A DNA stretch of 64,000 nucleotides from Mesostigma viride (lineage: Eukaryota > Streptophyta > Mesostigmatophyceae > Mesostigmatales > Mesostigmataceae), in contig RPFO01000041.1 in NCBI GenBank assembly GCA_009746045.1, forward strand, positions 5,140,920 to 5,204,919, read 5' to 3'. How positions within the stretch are numbered: the stretch's first letter is position 1; each line of letters opens with the position of its first letter. The translations under genes and the position numbers were made by a program. The notes below the pieces were generated by a model. The model was given only the letters and a program-made list of their open reading frames with translations. It ran no database searches and was not told the DNA's origin. This document shows positions 33,111-43,789 of the stretch, piece by piece.

Positions 33111-33278
33111 ACTGTTTACAGCTCAAAAGGTGACAAATGAAAGGAAAACAATGCAGTTTGATGCCATTGCCACTGTTCTCTTGAATAAAACATTTTTGTG
33201 CGACCAAATGAAATTCATGGGCATTCATTGACAATCCTCGAGGTTCGTGCAGTCTGAATTTCGTACAACGGTAGTATG

Positions 33279-34262
33279 AAGTTCAGACTGGACGGGCAGT
33301 CTCGGGTCTTCGATGAATGAATTCCAGTGAATGCAAGATGAATTGCCGAGACCGACCTGTTAGCAAGGAAATTCGTCCTTTTCGTATGTTCAGACTGGAC
33401 GGGCAGTCTCGGGGCTTCGATGAGTGAATTCCAGTGAATGCAAGATGAATTGCCGAGACCGACCTGTTAGCAAGGAAATTCAAGTCCTTTTCGTATGTTC
33501 AGACTGGACGGGCAGTCTCGGGGCTTCGATGAGTGAATTCCAGTGAATGCAAGATGAATTGCCGAGACCGACCTGTTAGCAAGGAAATTCAAGTCCTTTT
33601 CGTATGTTCAGACTGGACGGGCAGTCTCGGGGCTTCGATGAGTGAATTCCAGTGAATGCAAGATGAATTGCCGAGACCGACCTGTTAGCAAGGAAATTCA
33701 AGTCCTTTTCGTATGTTCAGACTGGACGGGCAGTCTCGGGGCTTCGATGAGTGAATTCCAGTGAATGCAAGATGAATTGCCGAGACCGACCTGTTAGCAA
33801 GGAAATTCAAGTCCTTTTCGTATGTTCAGACTGGACGGGCAGTCTCGGGGCTTCGATGAGTGAATTCCAGTGAATGCAAGATGAATTGCCGAGACCGACC
33901 TGTTAGCAAGGAAATTCAAGTCCTTTTCGTATGTTCAGACTGGACGGGCAGTCTCGGGGCTTCGATGAGTGAATTCCAGTGAATGCAAGATGAATTGCCG
34001 AGACCGACCTGTTAGCAAGGAAATTCAAGTCCTTTTCGTATGTTCAGACTGGACGGGCAGTCTCGGGGCTTCGATGAGTGAATTCCAGTGAATGCAAGAT
34101 GAATTGCCGAGACCGACCTGTTAGCAAGGAAATTCAAGTCCTTTTCGTATGTTCAGACTGGACGGGCAGTCTCGGGGCTTCGATGAATGAATTCCAGTGA
34201 ATGCAAGATGAATTGCCGAGACCGACCTGTTAGCAAGGAAATTCAAGTCCTTTTCGTATGTG
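33279..34262 (+). repeat. 109-bp tandem array
   Basis: Nine near-identical units beginning TTCAGACTGGACGGGCAGTC and ending AAGTCCTTTTCGTATG, period 109 bp. It ends immediately before the Tudor-like gene remnant and may have replaced its 5' half. Confidence 0.95.
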
Positions 34263-34315
34263 CGCGAAACATGAGGGGTGGGAAAACGGAATAAGCACAG
34301 AAAACGGAATCAGCG

Positions 34316-34736
34316 ATGGCGGAGAAGACGGCGATGGCACTTTTCAAATCGCATGTCATGGACGTGCACGAGCCGGAATGGTTGGTGGGGACCCCGGTAT
34401 GCAAGATATTTTCAGGCCCAAACTCAGGGGAGAAGCGGTATCATGCCCATGTGACGGCGTTTAATAAGGAGCACAACATGGTCCATGTGCTCTACACAGA
34501 CGGGGACGATGAAATAGTAGGGTTAGATGAGGTGCGAGCTGCGCTTTGCGCATGCCCAGGTGTAGAGTTACCCAATCTGCCACCCGACTCGACTGCGCGA
34601 GGTTAGGCGGAGATAGTAGAGTGCGTTCGGATCGAAGCAGGTCGCACACCGGGGCACGGCTAGCAAGCAAGCGAAGGCGACCCCGCGCCACAAGCGCCGC
34701 CCTCCCCACATAATTGATGACTCAGACTCAGACTAG
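34316..34736 (+). pseudogene. C-terminal half of a Tudor-like protein, frameshifted
   Basis: The first frame (96 codons from ATG 34316) reads LVGTPVC ... RYHAHV ... HNMVHVLYTDGDDEIVGL ... LCACPGVELP. It aligns with LVGQVVC ... RYHGRV ... ICGCPGVVVP of the gene at 8239-9769. After DST a one-base shift continues RLREV, where the other protein has RLREM. After two stops the same frame ends HKRRPPHIIDDSDSD and a stop at 34734. This mirrors the RRRKRALILA plus acidic tail of the homologue. The N-terminal half is missing. Evidently a relic of the same protein, possibly with an intron across the stops. Confidence 0.7.
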
Positions 34737-36195
34737 CCTTATTGATGTGAGTTTAAATTTTTCAGTTTTAGATCCCAGCGTGCAACATACAGGGATGAAA
34801 AGCACTTTAACATTCGGGGTTCTTTGAACGGAGTTTCTTCTATACGTGAATGCGGGAACAAGAGGCCGCTGGATGAGCGGCTTATAGGTCGCAGTGTTTA
34901 CTCGTAGCTGTTTGGCTAGAGCTTTTGTGATTAGTAGATGCAATATAGTGCATGGTTGAAAAATGAATTAAATAAAATGTGCGTTCCGCGCTTGGGTTGA
35001 TTATACCCGGGCGGAACGGGGCGTGAGGTGCAGTGCCCCTGAAAAGAACAACCTACGCATTATTTAATACTAGCCGTGCAGATTCGGGATATTCTACCCC
35101 CGGTCTGTACGGTTAGCGTCTTACTAGCATCCACTAAACATAAGGGTTTAATGACGTCAGTTAGCTAGGGATAAGGGAGGTTTTGCGACTAAAAGCCGCT
35201 CTGGCTGGTTTTGTCGGCCTCTTTCTTTGCTCGTTGTCGTTGCGGCGGCAGCCGCAGCTATGGGTGCTGCGGAGCAAAATCCCAAAAGCACTGGTTGCAC
35301 TGGCCACTTGGCCAGTGGTGAGACTTCCAGTTGTTAACCGGCCAGGCGTAGTTCCTCGCCCGGTTAACTAAAAGAAAAGAAAAAGATTACCTCCGGTCCG
35401 CACCTTTTCCCCAGCTTGGGGTCTTTGGTGGGCCGGATGCCGTGACAGGTGCTCAACTGTCGCTTGGTCGGCCCAGTGCGCGAGCTGGTGCTCCGTACCT
35501 GGGGATGCTTGCACCCCGGGTTGGAGCCGGATGGCTGGCACTGGCGACCCGTGTCTCGGTCCGCGGCCTGCGGCTTTTTCTTCGGAAATTGCTGCTGGCC
35601 AGCAAACTTTGCAATTGCCTTCCGCCGAGGGGGGGTGGTTGGGGCTGGGGACGGCGATGGGAAAAGCGTCTAAGCTAGAAATTTTTTCCCCACGCATAGA
35701 AACCTCGGGGGGGAATGCGGTCTTGGCTGAACGGACTCTCGTTCAGCCAGGTGCCTGGGGCTGTGGCCTCGGGCATCCGGGCTGGCGGGGCCTGGGCTAG
35801 GTCCACGTTTTTTCTCGAAGCACCCCGGGTCTATGGGGAGACGGCCATAGCGGTACCGACTCGGGGCCCCGAGAGGGGTCATGATAGGCTGGCCGTGCGC
35901 AATCGCAGTGCAAATGCGCTGGGCCTTTTTGGGCCTGGCCATGCATCCACAGCCGCCGGGCACACGCCTCCCGATGTGGGGGGGCTCCCGTTTTGCGGCA
36001 GGGCGGTCACTTGTGACAACAAGCAAGGTGGAGTGCGGCTTCAAGGGAAAGCCAGGGCGGGGGTGATTGGGCAACGTACTTCATGAAGGGCCTTGAACGG
36101 CGTGCCTCCGGGCATGTCAATTAGTGTCACATGTATGCTTCCACTTATTGTTTTAATGAAGATGCTGGTTTTTGTGGGAGCTACGTGGGACATGA
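34737..36195. other. Unassigned interior of large DNA element 2
   Basis: 34737-35390 is A/T-rich without a gene. 35390-36090 is GC-rich with overlapping open frames on both strands, of which one is listed as a possible exon. Confidence 0.4.
35391..35672 (-). CDS. Possible exon of an unknown protein
   Basis: Reading leftward from an AG at about 35673, one frame gives PSPSPAPTTPPRRKAIAKFA, then GQQQFPKKKPQAADRDTGRQ, then a Cys-containing stretch CQPSGSNPGCKHPQVR ... TCHGIRPTKDPKLGKRCGPE. It ends at GAG followed by GTAATC, a plausible donor. The amino-acid composition looks coding, while the other frames do not. No start, no family and no partner exons identified. Confidence 0.3.
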
Positions 36196-36262
36196 AGTAT
36201 TATTGTGCTCTGCGACTCCCCAATAGGAGCGCGTGTTTTATCAATGAATTATTTAATTAATA
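36196..36262 (+). mobile_element. Diverged LINE D-type 3' tail
   Basis: GACTCCCCAATAGGAGCGCG followed by ATTATTTAATTAATAA. Resembles the stem-loop and TTAA tail of LINE D. Confidence 0.5.
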
Positions 36263-36455
36263 ATTTTTTCAGTTGGAAATGACGTCAAAACTGGGCTGAG
36301 TTTAAATGTTACTTATATATATTAAAAATATAATTACTTACAGCAGAGTGAAATCACTCAAACCAAAGCAAACGCCCAGCTATAAACCTATATACAGAGC
36401 CATGTCAAAGCTCTATACTACGATAAGACCAATGGAAACGCCTAACGGGAGGAAC

Positions 36456-39400
36456 CTAATAGCCCTGCTGCACCGCAAAATCAGCCCGCGTACGGCGGAG
36501 CATGATGTCAGCCATGGCCCGAGTCAGCGCCACCGACAAGCGCTGACGCCAATATGACGTCCAGGTCCGCGCCGACCATGGGGCCCGCTGGCCCTCCAGG
36601 TCCAGCCGGTCCTCCCGGAGCCGGCAACACTCCTTGAAGAAGGCGGAGGTCAGGGGCCCCATGGCACCAAACTCCTCCAGGACAAAGGGCACCACACGAT
36701 GGTGCCCGACGTCGCCGTAGGCCAGGAGCTTGGCCCGCTCCGCCCGGTCCGCCGTGTAACCTGCCGTGAGGGAGGCCCCAGCCACGTGGCTAAGAGCCAA
36801 GGGCCGCGCCACCGAAACGTCAATAAGCAGATGCCGGCCACCCCCCTCAAAGTCCAGCACCACGATGTCAGGCCGGTGGTTGGGGGAATAGAAGGCAGCG
36901 CCATCCGCATCCTCGGACCGGATGTTCGCGTGGGGGAAAACCGACCGAATCATGGCGAGCACCACCGTCAGGAGGACAGTGTGCAAATACAAATACCAAT
37001 TCTGATTCTGTTGGCCCCCCATGCAGGCAAGGTAGTGAGTCCCCGTGGGATCCAGCGGCTGCCCACAGCTACCACAAGGCCGCCCGGCCGGAACAAGAGG
37101 CTGCGGGGCAAATAGCTGGTGCCGGAGCGCCACCGAGTAGTGGCTGGGAGCCAAGGCGAATGGGGGGGCCATGGGAAGAGCACGAAGGTACGCCGAGCCC
37201 ACACTCCGCAAGGAAAGCGAGAACAGCCACGCACGTCCCTGGGCGTTGAGGTCCGCGAAAAGAGCAATCCAATCAGCCGTGTGCAGAATACCCGCGTAGG
37301 TTTTCTGGTGTTTATCGATGACGCGAGCAGGGAATGCGGCGGGAGATTGAACGGAGGCGACCGAGGGAGTGCCGCGAGGGAGGTGGCGCTGTACCGCCTG
37401 AGCGGCACGGACGGGAGAACAGGCCTGCTGGATCTCAGCATAGGCCTCCTGGATGGCGGTGACGAAGGGCAAAGGGCTGCTGGGGTCCAGGAGGTCAGGC
37501 GCTGCCGTTGCCAAAAGGGGCAGGAGCCGGCAGCTTTCCGCCCACGACTGAGCGACGGAGCCCAAAAATGCTGCTGGGGCCAGCCGGGCGGCACGAGTCA
37601 GACCGCAGCCACCCATCCGTGCAGGCAGGGAGGCAATGCGAATAGCATGTGGCGGGAGGTCGGGGCCCGGGACCAGCTGCGCCAAGGCCGACTGGATGCG
37701 TTCGTCGTGGCCCTCGGCGGCCAGCCGGACCTGAGCCGGAAGAGCGCCCCGGAGCCAGTGAACGACGCGAGGGTGAGCGCAAAACCACAGAAGCAGACCC
37801 TTGGTCTGCGAATCATGAAGGCGCGCAATCAAGGGCAGTACCTCAGTGCGTGCCTCGAGGGCGGCCCGCAGAGCATCGATGACAAACGCGGGGTCGCCAA
37901 CCGGAACGCCGAGGACATCCAACCCATGGAGGCGCTCGTCCCGGCCCAAGAGCTGGGGCGGAAAGCCGGAGCAATCACCTTGGGGCGAGTACACCGCGCA
38001 CTTGGCCAGGGTCAACTGGAGGTTGATGTCGGCCACCGCGGTCTGCAGTGCCAGCAGAGCCGCGGTGGTGTCCGGCACAGGGCCCAGAAGGTAGATATCA
38101 TCCAAGTAGGCCTGAATAGCGACCGCCGGGTGGGCAGCATGGACCGCTTGGAGGCAACCCTGGAGGGGGGCGGCAAAGTACAGGGGTCCCAGGGGGTCCC
38201 CTTGCTGGGTGCCCGACCGCGACAGCAGGCCGCCGCGAGTGCCGTCCTCCATGATGTGAACCAGTTGGCCGGGCTGGCCGTAGCACACGGCTGTCCAAGC
38301 GTACAAGTCCTCGAAGGACTCCATGACGGCCGCAAACATGCTGGCGCGGGACAGACTGTTGAACGCGTTGTGGCAGTCGACCTTGACGACAGCGTGGGTG
38401 GGGTGGGCCTCGAGGTAGGCCTGCACCGAATGGATGAGGATATCCGCCCCGCCTGGAGTCGTCACCCCCAGCTGGGCCGCCACCGAGGTCTCACCCGCTG
38501 CGAGGGGCGGGCAGAAAAAGGCACGGAGCTCGGGCGCCTTTTGGCGGCAGATCACTTTGCCCACGAGCTTGCGGAGCACCTCACCGCAGGCGATCGGGCG
38601 CACCTTGCCCTCGGGGGGGGCAAGACACCCTTGAGCAGAGCGAGGAGGCGAGCGCCCGCTAACCACTCGCGCGCAGCGGGAGGAACGCGACCAGCCGCCA
38701 GGTCAATGAGGGTGTCAAAGAGAATGTCCTCGCCCCCATGCCCCACCAGGACCTCCAAGTGCTCGTAGCGCCAGCCCGACGGCCCGGTAGAGGAAGCCCG
38801 CGGGACCGCACGCATCACCTCCAGGAAGCAGTCGCGGTCCAGCCGGAGGGGGGCCGGCAGGGGGTCCGGCACGGGCAGCTGGAATCCGGGCTCCGCAGGG
38901 TGAAGAGCCTCCAAGGCCGCCAGGGTAGCCGCATTGGCGGGGGCCAGCTTGGCCATTTCCAAGCGGGTCATGGCCCGGCTGAGCTGCCCCTCGCGGACGA
39001 GGCGGATGACGTCGGCGGCCACCCGCTCGAAGTTGACCTCCCCCGACAGCCGGGCCGTGCGCGGGGGCGGCACGCCAAACAGCCCCTCCCAGTCCCCCTG
39101 CAGAAAGCGTCGGCAACGGGCAATAACCGCACCCTGGAGGCCGCGCACACCACGCCCGAGAGGGGTGAGGAGCAGGCGGGGGGTCACCATGTGCAGTTTA
39201 AAGCCCAGCGGGTCGTCCGGAGCGGCGTGCATGCGCCGGAGAGAAACGATTGCACATTGCGCGAAAAGGCTACGCGCGCGGTGGGGGAGGTCGGTCAGGG
39301 TAGACGTCGGGTTGATGGCGCATGCATCCCAGGGAACCGTGTCAAGCCAACGCCAACTGGCCGAGTAGTCGGGCGGCGGGGGCTGGGAGCCGGTGGGAGC

Positions 39401-39913
39401 CGAGGCGGGAGGGGGGGAGGGGGCCGGGACTGCTGGCCGGTTGAGGGGCCGTTGAGCAACACAGGCGCGCGCGTGCTGAGCGCGCCCGTGAATGGAGTAC
39501 ACCCGCTGGCAGTGAGCTTCCGGGCACCGGTAACAGCTCATGGCCTGCAGATCCGCCGCGCCGAGATCGGGGTGCACAGCGCGAAGGTGCTGGCAGAGGA
39601 GGTTACGGTTGTGGAACACACCAGCACACGGGGACCCCGTGGGAAGCAGCACGGCACACCGGTGAAGGCCGTCGGCGGGCGCTGAGTGGCGGGGAGCGGC
39701 GCCAGCAAAGGCAGGACGTGGGGCCTGCGGCGTCTCCCCAGCCGGGCCGGCAGGCGCGCGCACCACGACCCGACCAGCGCCCGGCATGCCCGCCGGGGCC
39801 ACGGAGGAGGCAGTGCCCACCGGGGAGACCCCCAGCGGAGGGGGATCGAGAACGCCGGCGCCCCTCCCAGGGGGACTCGCCAGCGCGCCCGCGACCACCC
39901 CAGGCCCCGGCAA
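36456..39913 (-). pseudogene. Non-LTR retrotransposon ORF with zinc fingers, RT and restriction-like endonuclease (one frameshift)
   Basis: About 1,150 residues if one base is added to the G8 run at 38613-38620. The upstream frame (39913-38552) then continues LPPPEGKVRPIACGEV in the downstream frame (38666-36456). N-terminal fingers are CAVLLPTGSPC...H...H and CYRCPEAHC...H...C. RT motifs are VKVDCHNAFNS, SGTQQGDPLGP and AYLDD (about 38108-38097). A CGSCG...H...C knuckle at about 37080-37025 is followed by the endonuclease core RPDIVVLD ... LIDVSV (about 36885-36815). This order is that of the early-branching R2/NeSL-type LINEs, which nick target DNA with a PD-(D/E)XK-like enzyme. A homopolymer indel as the only lesion suggests a young element or a sequencing error. 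It lies inside large DNA element 2. Confidence 0.85.
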
Positions 39914-40008
39914 CGAGGCCGGGGGCGGCGGCCGAGGGGTATATATACTGTGCTGAGCCAGTAGACATCGCGCCTTACGCGGATCCGCGCTTTTTACGTT
40001 TCAGTTCA

Positions 40009-40210
40009 GACAACTGGTCTCAGACATGCACGGGGCTCGGCGTGCCATGCTTCCACGTTTGTTGTCTCTTTTCAGACAACTGGTCTCAGACATGCACGGG
40101 GCTCGGCGTGCCATGCTGCCACGTTTGTTGTCTCTTTTCAGACAACTGGTCTCAGACATGCGTGCGGGGCTCAGCGTGCCAATGCTTCAGTCCACGTTTG
40201 TTGTCTCTTT
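40009..40210 (+). repeat. 65-bp tandem repeat, three copies
   Basis: CAGACAACTGGTCTCAGACA, CGGCGTGCCATGC and CCACGTTTGTTGTCTCTTTT occur three times. A single copy of the second half is at 7109-7160 inside large element 1, linking the two large elements or their targets. Confidence 0.85.
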
Positions 40211-40211
40211 T

Positions 40212-42235
40212 CATATACTGTCACATGTCACCATTTGAGCTCAGATCGAATGAGCCCAATTTTTGTAGGTGGTCTAGTATTATGGTTTAAATGTTGCTTG
40301 CAAGAATCCAGCTTGATATGAGTTCATTTGGTCATGATTCCTATTTGTTTCATGTAAGAAACCGGTGCAAATGGCGTAAAACTGCATATTCATACTGTCA
40401 CATGTCACCATTTGAGCTCATAATGAGCCCAATTTTTGTAGGTGGTGTAGTATTATGGTTTAAATGTAGCTTGCAAGAATCCAGCTGGATATGAGTTCAT
40501 TGGTTCATGATTCCTATTTGTTTCATGTAAGAAACCGGTGCAAATGACAAAAGGTTGCATATTTATACTGTCACATGTCACCATTTGAGCTCATAATGAG
40601 CCCAATTTTTGTAGGTGGTCTAGTATTATGGTTTAAATGTAGCTTGCAAGAATCCAGCTCGATATGAGCTCATTTGGTCATGATTCCTATTTATTTCGTG
40701 TAAGAAAACGATGAAAATGGCGTAAAACTGCATATTTATACTGTCACATGTCACCATTTGAGCTCATAATGAGCCCAATTTTTGTAGGTGGTGTAGTATT
40801 ATGGTTTAAATGTTGCTTGCAAGAATCCAGCTGGATATGAGTTCATTGGTTCATGATTCCTATTTGTTTCATGTAAGAAACCGGTGCAAATGACAAAAGG
40901 TTGCATATTTATACTGTCACATGTCACCATTTGAGCTCATAATGAGCCCAATTTTTGTAGGTGGTCTAGTATTATGGTTTAAATGTAGCTTGCAAGAATC
41001 CAGCTCGATATGAGCTCATTTGGTCATGATTCCTAGATTTATTTCGTGTAAGAAAACGATGAAAATGGCGTAAAACTGCATATTTATACTGTCACATGTC
41101 ACCATTTGAGCTCATAATGAGCCCAATTTTTGTAGGTGGTGTAGTATTATGGTTTAAATGTTGCTTGCAAGAATCCAGCTGGATATGAGTTCATTGGTTC
41201 ATGATTCCTATTTGTTTCATGTAAGAAACCGGTGCAAATGACAAAAGGTTGCATATTTATACTGTCACATGTCACCATTTGAGCTCATAATGAGCCCAAT
41301 TTTTGTAGGTGGTCTAGTATTATGGTTTAAATGTTGCTTGCAAGAATCCAGCTCGATATGAGCTCATTTGGTCATGATTCCTATTTATTTCGTGTAAGAA
41401 AACGATGAAAATGGCGTAAAACTGCATATTTATACTGTCACATGTCACCATTTGAGCTCATAATGAGCCCAATTTTTGTAGGTGGTGTAGTATTATGGTT
41501 TAAATGTTGCTTGCAAGAATCCTGGCAGCTCGATATGAGTTCATTTGGTCATGATTCCTATTTGTTTCATGTAAGAAACCGGTGCAAATGACGAAAAGCT
41601 GCATATTTACACTGTCACATGTCACCATTTGAGCTCAGAATGAGCCCAATTTTTGTGGGTGGTCTATTTTCATGGTCTAGATGCTGCTTGCAAGAATCCA
41701 GCCTGAAATGAGTTCATTTGTTCACTATTCATATTTGTTTCATGTAAGAAAAGGGGGAAAATGACGAAAAACTGCACATGTATGCTGTCACATGTCACCA
41801 TTTGAGCTCAGAATGAGCCCAATTTTTGTGGGTGGTCTATTTTCATGGTCTACATGCTGCCTGCAAGAATCCAGCCTGAAATGAGTTCATTTGTCCACTA
41901 TTCATATTTGTTTCATGTAAGAAAAGGGGGAAAATGACGAAAAACTGCACATGTATGCTGTCACATGTCACCATTTGAGCTCAGAATGAGCCCAATTTTT
42001 GTGGGTGGTCTATTTTCATGGTCTAGATGCTGCCTGCAAGAATCCAGCCTGAAATGAGTTCATTTGTCCACTATTCATATTTGTTTCATGTAAGTAAAGG
42101 GGGGAAATGACGAAAAACTGCACATGTATGCTGTCACATGTCACCATTTGAGCTCAGAATGAGCCCAATTTTCGTGGGTGGTCTATTTTCATGGTCTACA
42201 TGCTGCCTGCAACAGTCCAGCTTTAGGTACCCTCA
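40212..42235 (-). repeat. 173-bp satellite array, right, inverted, with dimeric higher-order units
   Basis: About twelve units in opposite orientation to the left array. The eight inner units are diverged and alternate between two types (GGCGTAAAACTGCAT and GACAAAAGGTTGCAT), giving a ~348-bp higher-order period. The outer four, next to the TIR, are close to the left-array type. Confidence 0.9.
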
Positions 42236-42273
42236 GATCTGAAAGATTTTGTTTTTACTCATTTGAAGACTTG

Positions 42274-42303
42274 TGAAATTGAGCAAACACCTATGAATCC
42301 CCT
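42274..42303 (-). repeat. Right TIR of large DNA element 2
   Basis: Reverse complement begins AGGGGATTCATAGGTGTTTG. Confidence 0.9.
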
Positions 42304-43640
42304 CCTGGCTGTCCAAGCCGCTGGGGGCCGGCCAAACCAAGGGCGGTGTCGACCTGGCTGGTGCGGGCAAGGTGTCCTACAAATGCTATCCTACGCTGCC
42401 TAATCTCGTCCGAAACACGAGGCATGCCATGATACAAAGACTCTGATGACGGACGCTCGGAAAAACCTACATTAAGGACCTGCCGGAGCATCCTGTAAAC
42501 TGTGCCGTCGAGCCGAGCTGCCAGTTTGGGTGGGAGGGTCCACGCCTCGGCGCCATACGTGAGCACCGTGAGGACGAGGACCTTGAAGAGCATGCGCTTG
42601 CGGTGCCCGTTAATTAAGGCCCTTCGAGCGCCAGTAGGGTGTGAGCGAACGGAGCTTGGCCCAGGCAAGGCCGATGCGGGTGTCCACATCGTCGGCGGTG
42701 TCAGGAAGCCAGCTCCCCAACAGCTTGAAGCGGTCGCGGAACGGGACCTCCGTCCCGTCGAGCAGGCGCGGCAGCGGTGGTTTACTGGATGCCCCTATCA
42801 CCATCGCCTCAGTTTTGACACTAATCTCCAGCCCCACCGCCCGCGCCTCCAGGCCCAGGCAGTCCAGCCAGGTCTGAATGTGCTCGGGGCTCTCGATGAG
42901 GGTGGTATCATCCGCATAAATCAGGTCGGCAAGGCGGTAACCAGGTCTAACCCCGCCGTGCTCTTTCACGTTAAGGATGTCCAAGCCTGGCTCGAACCCC
43001 TTAAGAGCAGTAAAGCGCGCACGTGCCCGGCGCATGACGTGATCCACGACAATAATGAACAGGTATGGGGACAGGACACAACCTTGCCACACCCCGTGGT
43101 GAAGGGGGAATGGTGGAGTGGTGCCCTTCGCAGTCCGCACTACTGCCTGTGAGCCCTCATACAGACGGCGAATGGCAGCAATAAACGCAGGTGGTACCCG
43201 ATCCAGAGCTAGGATGGCCCAAGCTCAGCAGAAAGGTGGTCGGCACCGACCGCCGCGTCGTACCGCAGGCGAGCAAGGGCGCCGTCCAATTCCTTCAAAG
43301 TGAAGGGGGGGACGTCGGCAGTGGCCAGGCAGCCCTCCTGCAAGGCGGGGACTTGGTAGTCCGCGGCCGAGGAGGGGGGCGCTGGCGGCGGCGGGGGTCC
43401 GGCGACCCCGAGGCGGGCGGCCGTCTCGGGGTGCAGCGGCGGGGGGGGGGCGCGAGCCCCACCGGTCAAGGAAACATTGTGGGCCAACCAGCGGTCAAGG
43501 CTGACCGGCGCCGTGCCGTCCCCCGTGTGCTCCACCGGGGTGCGCTGCCGCCGGCCGCCGAGCCGGTCGAGGTGGTACCACATGTCCTTGCCCTGGTTGC
43601 GGGCCTGGCAGGCCTTGGCAATGTAATGTATGTGAGACAA
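42304..43640 (-). mobile_element. LINE B, RT and C-terminal part (decayed)
   Basis: Continues 31213-31607. Encodes RQRRIAFVGHLARTS, TYGAEAWTLPPKL, a frameshift near 42620, then the RT half with GVWQGCVLSPYLF and LIYADDTTL (about 42920). At about 43205 the sequence jumps to a more upstream part (AVGADHLSAEL; EGCLATADVPPFTLKEL; DMWYHLDRLGGRRQ), so RT motifs of about 150 residues are deleted. Clearly related to LINE A over the RT. Confidence 0.85.
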
Positions 43641-43789
43641 CTATTCCTGGACGCACGGGGGTCTAGTGTTGCCTGAGGATTAGAGCTGTTGTCGGAGATG
43701 AAAGGCGCGACGATCGCGGAAGCCGATGAAAGGTGGCTAGCTGCATGTGTAGGAAGATCTGTATATGGAGTGATAACGGCCATGACCCT

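Larger units (their letters stand above)
31608..42303. mobile_element. Large DNA element 2: 10.7 kb, TIRs, 5-bp target duplication, inverted satellite arrays
   Basis: Flanked by CCTGG at 31603-31607 and 42304-42308. Removing the element restores LINE B (compare 20297-20318). TIRs of 30 bp with one mismatch begin AGGGGATTCATA and continue GTGTTTGCTCAATTTCA. Inside each end lies an array of the same 173-bp satellite in opposite orientation. The interior holds a 109-bp array, a decayed Tudor-like gene related to the one in large element 1, an unassigned segment, and an RLE-type LINE that probably inserted later. No transposase recognised. A 5-bp duplication with AGGGG ends does not match a superfamily I can name. 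Confidence 0.85.

Noticed and set aside
33279-34262. Possible CRISPR-like array (regular 109-bp repeats)
   Set aside because: Units are identical along their whole length with no variable spacers; it is a tandem array in a eukaryotic element.
37119-39685. Rightward frames of 549 and 315 codons
   Set aside because: Antisense shadows of the RLE-type LINE; the other strand carries all conserved motifs.
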